Shown piece after piece: positions 15,664-24,572 of a DNA stretch of 28,260 nucleotides. How positions within the stretch are numbered: position 1 is the first letter of the stretch; the number at the start of each line of letters is the position of its first letter. The translations under genes and the position numbers were made by a program. The notes below the pieces were generated by a model, which did not search any database, was not told where the DNA came from, and saw nothing but the letters and a program-made list of their open reading frames with translations. The DNA is taken from positions 1-28,260 of IMG/VR virus record IMGVR_UViG_3300050821_003433; one strand, written 5' to 3'. This DNA is from a virus.

Positions 15664-16296
15664 ATGGGGACCAATGACACCTATGCACTGAACGGCCCGA
15701 CATCTCCAACGTCGCCGTTCAACAGTCTGAGTTTTGCGATTCAGATGGCGAAAAACGCGATGATGACGTGCACCATCGTCAAGGTTCAGAAGCTCGCCAA
15801 GGACGGCAACGGCGCGGTGGGTCCAGTCGGGCGGGTGGATGTTCAGCCGCTTGTTCAGATGATCGACGGAGTCCAACGCACTACGGACCATACCACGGTG
15901 CACAACCTGCCCTACTTCCGCGCGATCGGCGGCACCAATGCGGTGATCTGCGACCCCCAGGTAGGCGACATCGGTTTTGTCGTGGTGGCCGACCGAGATA
16001 TCTCGGCGGTCAAGAGCAAGCAGAACGTCGCACCTCCCGGATCTTCCCGCCGTTACAACATCGCCGACGGTATCTTTATCGGTGCCTGTCTTACGCAGGG
16101 CAAGCCGAAAAACTACGTCCGGTTTGTCGACAGCCAGACGCTTGAGCTATCGCCGGACGGCGGTGTGACCTCGATCTGGATCACGCCGAATCGCATCGAT
16201 CTCGGTATGAGGAATGCGCCGCACGCTGTGCAGACGGTGGACGGCCCATCGACCAAGGTCTTCGCGGTCATTTCCGAATCGGGATCGGCGGATTAA
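15664..16296 (+). CDS. Baseplate spike protein (Gp138/gp5 N-terminal-type)
   Basis: This 210-residue protein starts at ATG 15664 behind AAAGGGAA; the open frame upstream overlaps the hub gene and is a shadow. The OB-fold-like N-terminal half (MMTCTIVKVQKLAKDG, GRVDVQPLVQMIDG, HNLPYFRAIGGTNAVICDPQ, VGDIGFVVVADRDI) matches the Gp138 N-terminal domain of membrane-piercing spikes. The C-terminal part (FVDSQTLELSPDGGVTSIWI) is a short beta stretch with no repeat-rich needle. It attaches to the hub and opens the outer membrane during infection. It is not accompanied by a lysozyme domain, so cell-wall digestion at entry would need another protein. Confidence 0.85.
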   Translation: MGTNDTYALNGPTSPTSPFNSLSFAIQMAKNAMMTCTIVKVQKLAKDGNGAVGPVGRVDVQPLVQMIDGVQRTTDHTTVHNLPYFRAIGGTNAVICDPQVGDIGFVVVADRDISAVKSKQNVAPPGSSRRYNIADGIFIGACLTQGKPKNYVRFVDSQTLELSPDGGVTSIWITPNRIDLGMRNAPHAVQTVDGPSTKVFAVISESGSAD

Positions 16297-16305
16297 GGAG
16301 TCCGG

Positions 16306-16662
16306 ATGTCGCACGAGACTTTGCTGCTCAATCCCTCGACCTGGGATCTCGTCATTGATGCCAACCGCAATATCGCGGTGGCCGCCCCTCCCTATTCGCA
16401 GGCTCAGAGCGCAGCAAACGCGATTCGATTGTTCCAGGGTGAAGACTATTACGACACGACGCGCGGAGTCCCGTACTGGCCGAACATCCTCGGTCACTGG
16501 CCGCCGGTGTCTCTCATGAAATCGTACTTCAATGCCGCCGCACTAACCGTTCCGTTCGTGACCAGTTCGACGAGCTACATCGGGTCGATTGTGGACCGTC
16601 GCCCATCGGGTCAGGTACAAGTTACCATCGACACCGGAGCGATAGCAGCCGCGGAGTTCTGA
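16306..16662 (+). CDS. Baseplate wedge protein, gp25-like
   Basis: This 118-residue protein starts at ATG 16306 behind a strong AAGGAG. The core (ANAIRLFQGEDYYDTTRGVP, then YWPNILGHWPPVSLMKSYFN) has the gp25/Mu gp46 pattern, in which an acidic/aromatic motif contacts sheath subunits at the first ring. The length is typical. It is followed after 4 bases by the J-like wedge gene, its usual partner. Confidence 0.85.
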   Translation: MSHETLLLNPSTWDLVIDANRNIAVAAPPYSQAQSAANAIRLFQGEDYYDTTRGVPYWPNILGHWPPVSLMKSYFNAAALTVPFVTSSTSYIGSIVDRRPSGQVQVTIDTGAIAAAEF

Positions 16663-16666
16663 TCGA

Positions 16667-18070
16667 ATGGCTTGGCCTCAACCGTCCTTCGGCCCCACCG
16701 GGTTTGTGGCGCCTGCGGAGTCCGATATTCTGACGGAGGCGAAGGCCGAGATCAACGCGGCGTTTTCCAACGATCTCAACATGGCATCCGAGACGCCGCA
16801 GGGCCAGATCGCGGTCTCGATGGCGGCGGCGATCGGCAATGCGAACGATTCGTTCGTCTTTTTGAGCAATCAGTTCGATCCGGCCTTCAATTCCGGACGC
16901 TACCAAGACGCCATCGCCCGCATCTATTTCATCTCGCGGATTGCGGCGACTGCCACTGCGGTGAACGTCACCGTCACGGGTCTGGCTGGCGTGGTGATTC
17001 CGGCGAACTCCCTCGTGGTGGACGCGGCCGGCAATCTCTATGCCTCAGCTGGTTCGATCACCATCCCCGCGTCCGGAACTATCATTGCTGAATTTCTGTG
17101 CACGACGCTGGGGCCGATCGCCTGTCCTGCAGGAAGCATCTCCACGATCTACCAAGCCATTAACGGCTGGGACACGGCAACCAATGCCACCGACGGCGTC
17201 GTTGGGCTGTCCACGGAGACGCCACATCAGTTCGAGCAGCGCAGAGCCCTCTCGGTCGCCAACAACGCTCAGGGCTCGCTGCCGGCGGTGCTGGGCGCGA
17301 TCCTCGTCACCTCGGGCGTCACCGATGCCTTCGTGACGGAAAACGTCCAGCAGACCTCGCAGACCATCCGGGGCTTCTCGCTGAACCCGAACTCAATCTA
17401 TGCGGCGGTGGTGGGCGGGACGGACTCCGCTGTGGCGCAGGCGCTGTGGACAAAGAAGTCGCCCGGCTGCGGCTACAACGGCTCCACGACGGTGACCGTG
17501 TTCGACACCAATCCGGTCTACAGCCCGCCGTTCCCATCCTACCAAGTCAGCTTCGTTCGTCCGTCCTTTCAGACCGTGACCTTTCAGGTAACGATCCAGA
17601 ATAGCGCCCAGGTGCCCGCCAACGCGCTCACCTTGATCCAAAACGCCATCGTGTCAGCCTTCAATGGCGGCGACGGCGGACCGAGGGCACGGATCGGCTC
17701 GACCATCTTCGCCTCGCGATTTTATGGTCCAGTCTATGCGCTTGGCAGTTGGGCGCAGATCGTCAACATCAAGATCGGCTGTGACAACTCTCCGCAGGCG
17801 ACCTTCGTCGGGTCGATCTCGGGGTCGACACTGACGGTCACCTCAGTGACGAGCGGATTGATTGCAGTCGGACAGCAAGTCACCGGCAACGGTGTGGTGG
17901 CAGGCACCCAGATTCTAGCCGGCGGCGGCCTAAGCTGGACGGTTAGCAACACGCAGACCGTGGCCAGCGGGACCATGTTTGGCGTCGTCGAGACGCAAGA
18001 CGAAATCCTGATCGACATTGATCAGAGCCCGGTCACAGCGGCCGGAAATACTGAGTTGGTCCTGCTGTGA
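16667..18070 (+). CDS. Baseplate J-like wedge protein
   Basis: This 467-residue protein is the main wedge component, related to Mu gp47 and P2 gpJ. The family pattern is clear: ESDILTEAKAEINAAFSND, then ETPQGQIAVSMAAAIGNAND, AFNSGRYQDAIARIYFISR, the beta domain with PANSLVVDAAGNLYAS, then ETPHQFEQRRALSVANNAQG. Residues ~378-439 are an inserted copy of the recurrent beta domain (FVGSISGSTLTVTSVTSG to QTVASGTMFG), lying between VNIKIGCDNSPQ and DEILIDIDQSP, which would otherwise be joined by a short loop. The stop overlaps the next start (GTGA). Confidence 0.9.
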   Translation: MAWPQPSFGPTGFVAPAESDILTEAKAEINAAFSNDLNMASETPQGQIAVSMAAAIGNANDSFVFLSNQFDPAFNSGRYQDAIARIYFISRIAATATAVNVTVTGLAGVVIPANSLVVDAAGNLYASAGSITIPASGTIIAEFLCTTLGPIACPAGSISTIYQAINGWDTATNATDGVVGLSTETPHQFEQRRALSVANNAQGSLPAVLGAILVTSGVTDAFVTENVQQTSQTIRGFSLNPNSIYAAVVGGTDSAVAQALWTKKSPGCGYNGSTTVTVFDTNPVYSPPFPSYQVSFVRPSFQTVTFQVTIQNSAQVPANALTLIQNAIVSAFNGGDGGPRARIGSTIFASRFYGPVYALGSWAQIVNIKIGCDNSPQATFVGSISGSTLTVTSVTSGLIAVGQQVTGNGVVAGTQILAGGGLSWTVSNTQTVASGTMFGVVETQDEILIDIDQSPVTAAGNTELVLL

Positions 18071-18816
18071 CCGATACCGGACCTCCATATCCGGCGCCGG
18101 ACCCGACCTCGAATGAGATCGGCAAGTTCACCATTGCGGTGAGCCCGATCGGCACGATTTCGCCGTTTGATGTCTGGACCACGATTATCAGTCAGTTCGC
18201 GAACTCGCCGATCCTGACCCAGGTGATCACGGATTTTGCGACCGGAATCGACCAGACGGCGAACTTCGACAATTTCTACGACAACATCATGAACGTCGAT
18301 ACGGCCTATGGTTACGGCCTCGACGTGTGGGGACGGATCGTCGGCGTTAACCGAATCATCACGGTCTTCACGGCGCTGCCGTACTTCGGATTTGAAGAGT
18401 CGAATGAAGCAGTTGGGTTCAATCAAGCGCCGTTCTTCTCGGGGCAGACGGTCACCAACAACTTCATTCTGGACGACGTGGCTTATCGTCGGCTGATCAT
18501 CGCGAAAGCGTTTGCCAACATTACGCGATGCTCGACGCCGAACCTCAACGCCATGTTGATGATGATGTTTCCCGGACGAGGTGGGAACGCCTATGTCGTC
18601 GAGGGTGCGGTGTTCGGCCCCTATTTCGGCTTTGAGGAAGCAGGAGACGCTGTCGGGTTCAACCAAGCGCCCTTCTATTCCGGTGAGGCCATCTCCCGCA
18701 TGGTCATCACGTATACTTTTCAGTTTGCGCTGACTGATTTAGACCTTGCCATCGTTCAAAGCTCCGGAGTCCTCCCGAAACCTACTGGCGTGCTCGCCTA
18801 TGTGGCCGTCATCTGA
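18067..18816 (+). CDS. Baseplate/tail protein DUF2612 with internal duplication
   Basis: This 249-residue protein starts with GTG overlapping the J stop (GTGA). It matches DUF2612 (FANSPILTQVITDFATGIDQ, then VDTAYGYGLDVWGRIVGVNR, then VAYRRLIIAKAFANITRCST), a baseplate protein that in these phages takes the place of tail protein I and bridges to the fibres. A ~22-residue block is present twice, 80 codons apart: PYFGFEESNEAVGFNQAPFF and PYFGFEEAGDAVGFNQAPFY. In family members this type of block is often found once or twice and may be a fibre-docking element. The fibre genes start 11 bases downstream. Confidence 0.85.
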   Translation: MTDTGPPYPAPDPTSNEIGKFTIAVSPIGTISPFDVWTTIISQFANSPILTQVITDFATGIDQTANFDNFYDNIMNVDTAYGYGLDVWGRIVGVNRIITVFTALPYFGFEESNEAVGFNQAPFFSGQTVTNNFILDDVAYRRLIIAKAFANITRCSTPNLNAMLMMMFPGRGGNAYVVEGAVFGPYFGFEEAGDAVGFNQAPFYSGEAISRMVITYTFQFALTDLDLAIVQSSGVLPKPTGVLAYVAVI

Positions 18817-18827
18817 AAGGGTACGCC

Positions 18828-20009
18828 ATGCAACTCTCGCAAATTCCTTCCAAGTTCAACGTCGCCTTCGCATCGTCGGCGGCCGGCGGATTTATCCGCA
18901 CCGTGCCGCAGACTCCGACCGGCACACTCGGCCAAGCCTCGCTGCAACTCGGATTCCCTCCGGAAAACTTCAGCCCCGTCGCATCTGGCGGCGTCCCGCC
19001 ATTTGGCCAGGACTTCAATGGACTGCTCAACCAGGTCACGGCGTGGAATCGCTGGGCTAGTGCTGGTGGTGCATTCCCGCCCTACGACTCGACCTTTCAG
19101 ACGGCGATCGGAGGCTATCCTCAGACAGCGCTAGTATCGTCTCTGACGCAAGTCCCGCTGATTTATATGTCGATCGTCGACAACAACCTGACCAACCCCG
19201 ACGCGGGCGGCGCGGGATGGATCACCTTTTTCAACCAATTGACGGCAAATACGAATCTCTATGTCTCTACGACCGGAAACGACAGCAACAACGGTCTAAC
19301 TGTCGGTTCACCATTCCTGACGATTCAGCACGCGCTCAACGTCGCCTGGACATTTCCTCCGAATCCGTCGTTTTCCATCACAATCAACCTCGCCGATGGC
19401 ACGTATAGCGCGGGAGGCACGACTCCTTCGATTCCAGGGCCTCCGATCATTATCAACGGCAATAGTGGAACGCCCTCCAATGTCGTCATCTCGGTGAGCG
19501 GTGGCGTCAACAATCTGGCAGTCATCGGACCCAATACGATGACTGCGCAGAACTTGAAAGTTATAAATTCAAGTTCGAGCGCTGCGGGATTCTCGGCCGG
19601 GCAAGGCGCGACTATGAACACCAACCATACGGTGAGCGGTGCCGTGGCGGGATGGGTGTTTCTGGCGACCAACGGCGGCACGATGAATCCGGGGACGCAT
19701 TCATTCTCGGGAAACATGGGATACGGGTTTGCGGCCTACACCAACGGGAACACCAATCTGGTGGCAAGCGCAGTCTATACGCTGACTTTGGCAATGACCG
19801 ACACGGCATTCGCGATTGCGACATCGACCGGCTCGATCACGGTGCCGGGCACCAGTGCTCCCACATTCGTCAATCCCGGAAATCTCACCTCTGGGCTGCG
19901 CTACAACGCCACGTTCAACGGCGTGATTAACACACAGGGTGGGGGAGCGAACTATTTCCCAGGCGCGTCCGTCGGGACCACATCGACCGGCGGGCAATAC
20001 GGAGTGTGA
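18828..20009 (+). CDS. Tail fibre/tailspike with N-terminal attachment domain
   Basis: This 393-residue protein starts at ATG 18828 behind AAAGGGTA. Residues ~35-105 carry a fibre attachment pattern widespread in proteobacterial phages ([39 protein letters not shown], then [10 protein letters not shown]). From about residue 140 the sequence becomes a beta-helix ([50 protein letters not shown]). The N-terminal part should dock on the baseplate and the beta-helix should contact the host surface. It is coupled to the next fibre gene with a small gap. No active-site residues are assigned. Confidence 0.85.
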   Translation: MQLSQIPSKFNVAFASSAAGGFIRTVPQTPTGTLGQASLQLGFPPENFSPVASGGVPPFGQDFNGLLNQVTAWNRWASAGGAFPPYDSTFQTAIGGYPQTALVSSLTQVPLIYMSIVDNNLTNPDAGGAGWITFFNQLTANTNLYVSTTGNDSNNGLTVGSPFLTIQHALNVAWTFPPNPSFSITINLADGTYSAGGTTPSIPGPPIIINGNSGTPSNVVISVSGGVNNLAVIGPNTMTAQNLKVINSSSSAAGFSAGQGATMNTNHTVSGAVAGWVFLATNGGTMNPGTHSFSGNMGYGFAAYTNGNTNLVASAVYTLTLAMTDTAFAIATSTGSITVPGTSAPTFVNPGNLTSGLRYNATFNGVINTQGGGANYFPGASVGTTSTGGQYGV

Positions 20010-20011
20010 CG

Positions 20012-21610
20012 ATGAAATCTCTTGCAAGAGCGGCGGCGATCCTCGCGCTGTTCGCCGTTGGCCCAGCCTACGCTCAGTCATCGTGCATCGTGGCTGGTAC
20101 CGGCAACCCGATGCAGCAGGGGCAAGTTCTCACGGCTGCTCAATGGAACAATTGTTTCCAGCAGAAAAACGATGCATTGGCATTCACGCCGGTCAACAAA
20201 GCCGGCGACACAATGACCGGAAAACTCAATGCGGCGGCCCCAACAACGAACACCGCTGGGTTCTCGCTGCAGCAGGGCACGGCGCCGCTGGCACCTGTCA
20301 ACGGCGATATCTGGATTACGGCGACTGGTCTCTTCTTTCAGGTCAACGGAGCGACGACCGGGCCGATCTCGGGCGTTTCTCTGCCGTCCACGGTCCAAGG
20401 CGATATCCTCTACGCAACGGGCGTGAACACACTCACGACGCTAAACAAGAACACCACGGCGACGCGCTATCTGTCGAATACGGGCGGATCGAATAACCCG
20501 GTCTGGGCGCAGGTCAACCTTGCCAACGGTGTGACCGGCAATCTGCCGGTGACGAACTTGAACAGCGGGACCAGTGCCAGTTCGACGACGTTCTGGCGCG
20601 GGGACGGGACATGGTCGATCCCCTCCACCGGAGGTCGGCCGACAGGACGGCTGACATTGCAGGCCAACACGCCTGTCATGACGGCCTCCCAGACTTCGGC
20701 GACTACGCTGCGATATGACTGTTATATGGGGCAAACAGTCCCGTACTTCGATGGATCGCAGGACCAGAGCGACACGATCGCATCCTGTGAAGTTACCGAC
20801 GCCATGGTTGCCGCGGCGAGTGCCGGCCAGGTCGTCTCAGGTCAGGTCTATGACGTCTGGTGGGTCCACGGTGGGGCTAATCGGATCTGTATCGCGATGT
20901 CGGCCTCGGGCGGCGGCGGTGGTGGATGGGCGTCTGATACTGGCGGCTCAAATACCGCAAGGGGGACTGGGTACTCGCAACTCGATCTTACGTCGCGATC
21001 GTACCTCACGAACAAAAACTCAATCACGAACTGCTTCAACGCCGCAAATAACTACGGCCCCGTGTCGGCCAACCAGGGTACCTATCTTGGCACGGTCACG
21101 GCAAGCGGAAATGGCCAGATCAGCCACACCTTCGGCACGGCGGCCTCGGGCGGCGGTCAAGCCGTGTTCGGTCTCTGGAATATGTATAACCGGGCCATCT
21201 TGTCGACCACGGTCAGCGATAGCGCCGTGTCATGGTCCTATACCAGCGCCACCGTCCGATCGTCCGACAATTCGGCCAACAATCGCATCACGTTCGTATC
21301 CGGATCGGCCGAGGACTCTGTGAGTTCGTCATTCACCCAGAGGGTGAATACTGCGGCGGCCAGCGGCGCGATTGGAAACATGGGCATCGCGCTAGACGCC
21401 ACGAACGCCTTCACATGCCAATCGCTCGCGGTTTCGACCACGTCTGCGAGTGTGACGAATAGCGCCATCAATGCGCAATGCGACTTCCTCCCACAGATCG
21501 GATTGCATTTTATCCAAGCCGTGGAGGCCGGCGACGGCAGCAACGCGACGACGTTCGTAGGCGGTGCGACAGGTCGGCAGTATCAACTGAACGGCCAACT
21601 CAGGTATTGA
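20012..21610 (+). CDS. Tail fibre protein with signal peptide and distal receptor-type domain
   Basis: ATG 20012 is preferred because GGAG (20001-20004) lies 7 bases upstream; GTG 20006 would add two residues. The 532-residue protein begins with a convincing signal peptide ([20 protein letters not shown], cut near residue 22). Next comes a fibre pattern [18 protein letters not shown], then [15 protein letters not shown]. The C-terminal ~300 residues match a distal fibre domain found in many phages ([74 protein letters not shown], then [14 protein letters not shown]). A secretion signal on a virion fibre is odd and suggests export before assembly or a second role at the cell surface. Confidence 0.85.
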   Translation: MKSLARAAAILALFAVGPAYAQSSCIVAGTGNPMQQGQVLTAAQWNNCFQQKNDALAFTPVNKAGDTMTGKLNAAAPTTNTAGFSLQQGTAPLAPVNGDIWITATGLFFQVNGATTGPISGVSLPSTVQGDILYATGVNTLTTLNKNTTATRYLSNTGGSNNPVWAQVNLANGVTGNLPVTNLNSGTSASSTTFWRGDGTWSIPSTGGRPTGRLTLQANTPVMTASQTSATTLRYDCYMGQTVPYFDGSQDQSDTIASCEVTDAMVAAASAGQVVSGQVYDVWWVHGGANRICIAMSASGGGGGGWASDTGGSNTARGTGYSQLDLTSRSYLTNKNSITNCFNAANNYGPVSANQGTYLGTVTASGNGQISHTFGTAASGGGQAVFGLWNMYNRAILSTTVSDSAVSWSYTSATVRSSDNSANNRITFVSGSAEDSVSSSFTQRVNTAAASGAIGNMGIALDATNAFTCQSLAVSTTSASVTNSAINAQCDFLPQIGLHFIQAVEAGDGSNATTFVGGATGRQYQLNGQLRY

Positions 21611-21611
21611 A

Positions 21612-22751
21612 ATGTTCAAATGGGTCGCATGCCTGCTCTGGTCATGTTCTGCGGTGGCTGCTCCCGTCTGCGACGGGGTGACCGACGACACGGCGGCGAT
21701 CCAGGCGATGGTCAATGCTGGAGGAGGTGTTCTCCCGACTGGAACGTGCCGCGTCACCTCGGACATCGTGAAATGGACTACGGCGGGCGTTCATCATTCA
21801 CCGGGGTTCAACCTGGGAGGCGCCGGAAAGCTATCGACCACGATCCTCGCGGACTACAATGGCAAAGCCTCGACCGGCGGCGTGATCCGAACCGACACCA
21901 CATCGACCTATGTCTTTATCGATGACGTTAATATCCACGATCTCAGCATTTCCCGCGCGGCAGGCCGAACCGGGCTGAATGGCATCTCACTCACGGCGGC
22001 TTGGTACGTTCACATCCGCGAGGTCTCGGTCTCTGGCATGTCGGGCGATGGCATTCGGGTGCCCTGGCGGCCGGATATCGCGCCTTTGATTTCCGACCCC
22101 TATCAAGACTTCGCAGTCGTGGTCGAGCGCAGCGACTTTCGCAGCAACACCGGATGGGGAATCAATTTCGGCGGCGGTCAGTCTCCCGGTATCTATCGCC
22201 TGTTCCAAAACACCATTTATGCCAACCTCGGCGGCGGCATCCGATCCACCACCGGACAATCCGAAATCATCGCGAACATCGTATTAGCCAACGGCACCGC
22301 AGGCACCGCATCGGGCGGCATTTTCTTCGACACCATCGAAGGCCCGTCGATGGTCGCCAAGGTCGAACTCAACGAGATCCAAGACAATTACAACTGGAAT
22401 ATGAATCTCGTCCGGTCCCGCGGAATCGCCGTGCGCAACAACCGCTTCCTGGCCGGCGTCTATTCCGGCGCCGTGCGGCCTTTGGTTCAGGTCAATCTCG
22501 GCGCGGGTGCGTCCGGCGAGGTCTGGTCCTGCATCTTCGATCAGAACTATTTTCGATCTGTCACCGGGCCGGGGCCGACGACCGCGCCAGTCTACGCATT
22601 CGACGGCTCGACTGGGTCGATGTCGGCAGGGCATCCCTGTCATTTCCGATACAACGACTTCGGGCCAATGCCGCCCGATGGCATCACGCAAAACTCAACG
22701 GGTTTGAGCAAGTTCGTCAATCTGACTGGGGCCGAGATCATCGATCCATAG
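21612..22751 (+). CDS. Pectate-lyase-fold tailspike-like protein with signal peptide
   Basis: This 379-residue protein starts at ATG 21612, one base after the previous stop. Residues 1-17 form a short signal peptide (FKWVACLLWSCSAVAA). Then comes the pectate-lyase-3 start CDGVTDDTAAIQAMVNAGGG with LPTGTCRVTSDI, followed by parallel beta-helix rungs (VFIDDVNIHDLSISRAAG, WYVHIREVSVSGMSGDGIRV, IVLANGTAG, AVRNNRFLAG). It probably binds or cleaves host polysaccharide. The signal peptide and the lack of an obvious baseplate attachment domain are unusual; it may be released as a free depolymerase. No catalytic residue is assigned. Confidence 0.8.
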   Translation: MFKWVACLLWSCSAVAAPVCDGVTDDTAAIQAMVNAGGGVLPTGTCRVTSDIVKWTTAGVHHSPGFNLGGAGKLSTTILADYNGKASTGGVIRTDTTSTYVFIDDVNIHDLSISRAAGRTGLNGISLTAAWYVHIREVSVSGMSGDGIRVPWRPDIAPLISDPYQDFAVVVERSDFRSNTGWGINFGGGQSPGIYRLFQNTIYANLGGGIRSTTGQSEIIANIVLANGTAGTASGGIFFDTIEGPSMVAKVELNEIQDNYNWNMNLVRSRGIAVRNNRFLAGVYSGAVRPLVQVNLGAGASGEVWSCIFDQNYFRSVTGPGPTTAPVYAFDGSTGSMSAGHPCHFRYNDFGPMPPDGITQNSTGLSKFVNLTGAEIIDP

Positions 22752-22759
22752 GGGGAAAC

Positions 22760-23272
22760 ATGGCTGCGGATAATTTCGACAATTGCCTGAAACTGATCTT
22801 GGAAGAGGAAGGGGGCAACGATGATGATCCGCTGGACCATGGTGGGCGCACATCACGGGGCATCACACAGCGCGAATACAACGCCTGGAGGTCCGAGCAC
22901 GGTGAAGGGCCGATTGACGTCTGGACAGCCCCGCAAGAGGACATAGTAGCCATCTACCATGAGGAATACTGGCAGCCGTGGTGCGATAGTCTTCCTGTCG
23001 GGGTCGATTACCTGTACTTCGATATGGCTGTTAACGCCGGCCCTCATGAGGCCGCAATCCTGCTTCAACGCGCCCTCGGCGTCACGGCGGACGGACGGAT
23101 TGGTCCGGTCACGCGCACGGCCATCGCCACAGCCGACCCCAAAATCCTGACGACCAACTACACCGCCCAGAAAGACGTTTTCTATCGGAATCTGCACCAG
23201 CCTCACAACCTTAGGGGATGGCTCAACCGCAACAAGTTTGTAGCGCAAAACGCGATCAAGATGCTTGCCTGA
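22760..23272 (+). CDS. Endolysin, GH108 N-acetylmuramidase with PG-binding domain
   Basis: This 170-residue protein starts at ATG 22760 behind GGGGG; the longer open frame upstream is a shadow of the tailspike. The N-terminal GH108 pattern is complete: LILEEEGG, then DDPLDHGGRTSRGITQREYN, with E17 of the EGG triplet as the likely catalytic glutamate. The middle part has VDYLYFDMAVNAGPHEAAIL. The C-terminal part has the PG_binding_3 pattern ALGVTADGRIGPVTRTAI and FYRNLHQPHNLRGWLNRNK. It cleaves the peptidoglycan glycan chain at lysis. There is no signal peptide, so it needs a holin; a holin-like gene lies at 24369. Confidence 0.9.
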   Translation: MAADNFDNCLKLILEEEGGNDDDPLDHGGRTSRGITQREYNAWRSEHGEGPIDVWTAPQEDIVAIYHEEYWQPWCDSLPVGVDYLYFDMAVNAGPHEAAILLQRALGVTADGRIGPVTRTAIATADPKILTTNYTAQKDVFYRNLHQPHNLRGWLNRNKFVAQNAIKMLA

Positions 23273-23293
23273 ATCAACAGCAAGGTGAAAACG

Positions 23294-23500
23294 ATGGACA
23301 AGATCAGAGTCACTCGTGGGAATGTCTGTTTCCGGCACCGCAAGCCGGATGTGAAGATACAAAAGCGCGGGCGTCGATTGATCTACAAACCAGGGGATTC
23401 AACCAACATCGTGACGTGGCTTCTTACTCCGAAGCCAACAGAGAATAGATATGATCCTGCTTTATTGCCTGCTTGGGGCGCTATTTTTCCCTCCGATTAG
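23294..23500 (+). CDS. Small basic hypothetical protein
   Basis: This 68-residue frame starts at ATG 23294, with AAGG 8 bases upstream; GTG 23285 is an alternative. The sequence is strongly basic at the N-terminus (RVTRGNVCFRHRKPDVKIQK, then RGRRLIYKPGDS) and has an aromatic C-terminus (LPAWGAIFPSD). No domain is recognised. It lies between the endolysin and the outer membrane protein, and its end overlaps a 30-codon membrane-peptide frame. It may be real but support is moderate. Confidence 0.45.
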   Translation: MDKIRVTRGNVCFRHRKPDVKIQKRGRRLIYKPGDSTNIVTWLLTPKPTENRYDPALLPAWGAIFPSD

Positions 23501-23543
23501 TTACTGGACGTTCTTTTTCACACAGCGAGTTCGGCGGAAGTAA
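23451..23543 (+). CDS. Possible 30-aa membrane peptide
   Basis: The frame runs from ATG 23451 to TAA with one hydrophobic segment (ILLYCLLGALFFPPISYWTF) followed by a basic tail (QRVRRK). A weak purine-rich stretch (AGAGAA) lies upstream. The topology and place next to the endolysin would fit a lysis accessory peptide, but the length is so short that chance is not excluded. Confidence 0.3.
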   Translation: MILLYCLLGALFFPPISYWTFFFTQRVRRK

Positions 23544-23612
23544 TTCGCCGCTGTTGCAAGAAAACCACGCATCTTTGCCTTATCGTCGCCCCGATTCTCA
23601 CAGGGGGCTTAT

Positions 23613-24296
23613 ATGCGGTCGAAGTTTGTAGTTGGTTTTTTCATTGTTCTGGCGCTGGCGCTGGTCTCTTTCGCGGTTTTTGCCGCACCAGCGCGCGCGG
23701 CGGATATGTCTACGAAGGCGCCGACCTATGGCCTGATCAATGCGCCCTGCACCATGTCGGGCTGTTCGGGCTTTTTCCTCGGGGCCGAGGTTTCGGGTGC
23801 GGGCAGCGGCGTCGGAGTATTAAATGCGGCCGACCTCAGCGCAACCAGCGCCTATATGGGCGCGACCGCCGGCTATCAGTTTTATAACGGTGTCTATTGG
23901 CTCGGCGTGAAGGGGAGTTTCGATTATGCCGTCAGTCAGCAGAATCCGAACATCGGCGGAAAGACGCTGACCTCAAGCAACAAGTTCTTCGCATTTGAGG
24001 GGATCGAGGTCGGCGGCCCGCTTGCCACGCTGCTCGGAATTGCGGCACTCGCTTTACCAGGTCCGATGGCGAGTGCTGTCCCGACCGTGCTGGTCGGCGC
24101 CTGCCAGAACGGCGCACTGAATGGCTATTGCGTCGGTGCGGGTGCTCACTTTTTCATCCCGCAATCCCGATTTACGATCGACGTCCAGTATCTCAATGCG
24201 CAGTACGGCACGACGAACGTCTCGGCCATTCCCGGCATTCCGGCCACCATCAGCACTGAAAATCGCGGATCATTCGGCTTCTCGTACCACTTCTAG
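23613..24296 (+). CDS. Outer-membrane beta-barrel-like protein (phage moron candidate)
   Basis: This 227-residue protein starts at ATG 23613 behind AGGGGG. A signal peptide (about residues 1-29, ending PARA) is followed by ADMSTKAP, an N-terminus seen in Bradyrhizobium/Omp25-type proteins. The mature part has alternating, amphipathic strands (SGFFLGAEVSGAGSG, TSAYMGATAGYQFYNG, YWLGVKGSFDYAVSQ, RFTIDVQYLNAQYG) and ends in aromatic phenylalanine (GSFGFSYHF), the usual signal for barrel insertion. It could be a host-derived gene that changes the lysogen surface, for example to block superinfection like Lom-type proteins. It is followed by a terminator, suggesting its own transcript end. Confidence 0.75.
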   Translation: MRSKFVVGFFIVLALALVSFAVFAAPARAADMSTKAPTYGLINAPCTMSGCSGFFLGAEVSGAGSGVGVLNAADLSATSAYMGATAGYQFYNGVYWLGVKGSFDYAVSQQNPNIGGKTLTSSNKFFAFEGIEVGGPLATLLGIAALALPGPMASAVPTVLVGACQNGALNGYCVGAGAHFFIPQSRFTIDVQYLNAQYGTTNVSAIPGIPATISTENRGSFGFSYHF

Positions 24297-24326
24297 AGTT
24301 TTGATGATTCGCCGTGTAAACCTTGG

Positions 24327-24354
24327 GCTGTCGGGTCGATCCCGGCAGCTTTTT
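24327..24354 (+). terminator. Rho-independent terminator
   Basis: A 9-bp stem, GCTGTCGGG with CCCGGCAGC (one G-U wobble), closes a TCGAT loop and is followed by TTTTT. It lies between the outer-membrane protein gene and the holin-like gene, 30 bases after the stop. Confidence 0.85.
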
Positions 24355-24368
24355 AGTAGGGGGCTGAA

Positions 24369-24563
24369 ATGATGAACAATCTGATCCTGTCCTTTGTCCT
24401 CAAACGCCTGCAGGAGCCTTCGACCTACAACGGGCTCGGCGGACTCCTTGCGTCGATGCATTTCACCGGAGTGACACCGGATCAGCTTCACGCTGTCTCT
24501 GCTGCACTGATGGCGATCTTTTTCGCACTCGGGACGTTTATGTCTGAGGCGAAGAAAGCCTAG
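24369..24563 (+). CDS. Small holin-like membrane protein
   Basis: This 64-residue protein starts at ATG 24369 (or ATG 24372) behind AGGGGG. It has an N-terminal amphipathic helix (NLILSFVLKRLQEPSTYNGL), a second weakly hydrophobic segment (GLLASMHFTG), a TPDQLHAVS turn, and a C-terminal membrane helix (AALMAIFFALGTFMSEAKKA). This shape is like small holins found near phage lysozymes, with the pattern KRLxEPSTYxGL. It probably makes the membrane pore that lets the GH108 endolysin out. The call is by pattern and neighbourhood. Confidence 0.6.
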   Translation: MMNNLILSFVLKRLQEPSTYNGLGGLLASMHFTGVTPDQLHAVSAALMAIFFALGTFMSEAKKA

Positions 24564-24572
24564 CGGACTCCG

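Noticed and set aside
18022-18666. 214-codon minus-strand open frame opposite DUF2612
   Set aside because: It is rich in Arg, Val and Asp as expected from the reverse of a GC-rich gene; DUF2612 on the plus strand is clear.
22001-22759. Long N-terminal extension of the endolysin frame
   Set aside because: This part overlaps the tailspike gene and is Arg-rich noise; ATG 22760 with GGGGG upstream starts the GH108 domain correctly.
23544-23612. Promoter for the outer membrane protein gene (TTGCAA near 23553)
   Set aside because: No convincing -10 box follows at the right distance, so a promoter here cannot be supported from sequence alone.
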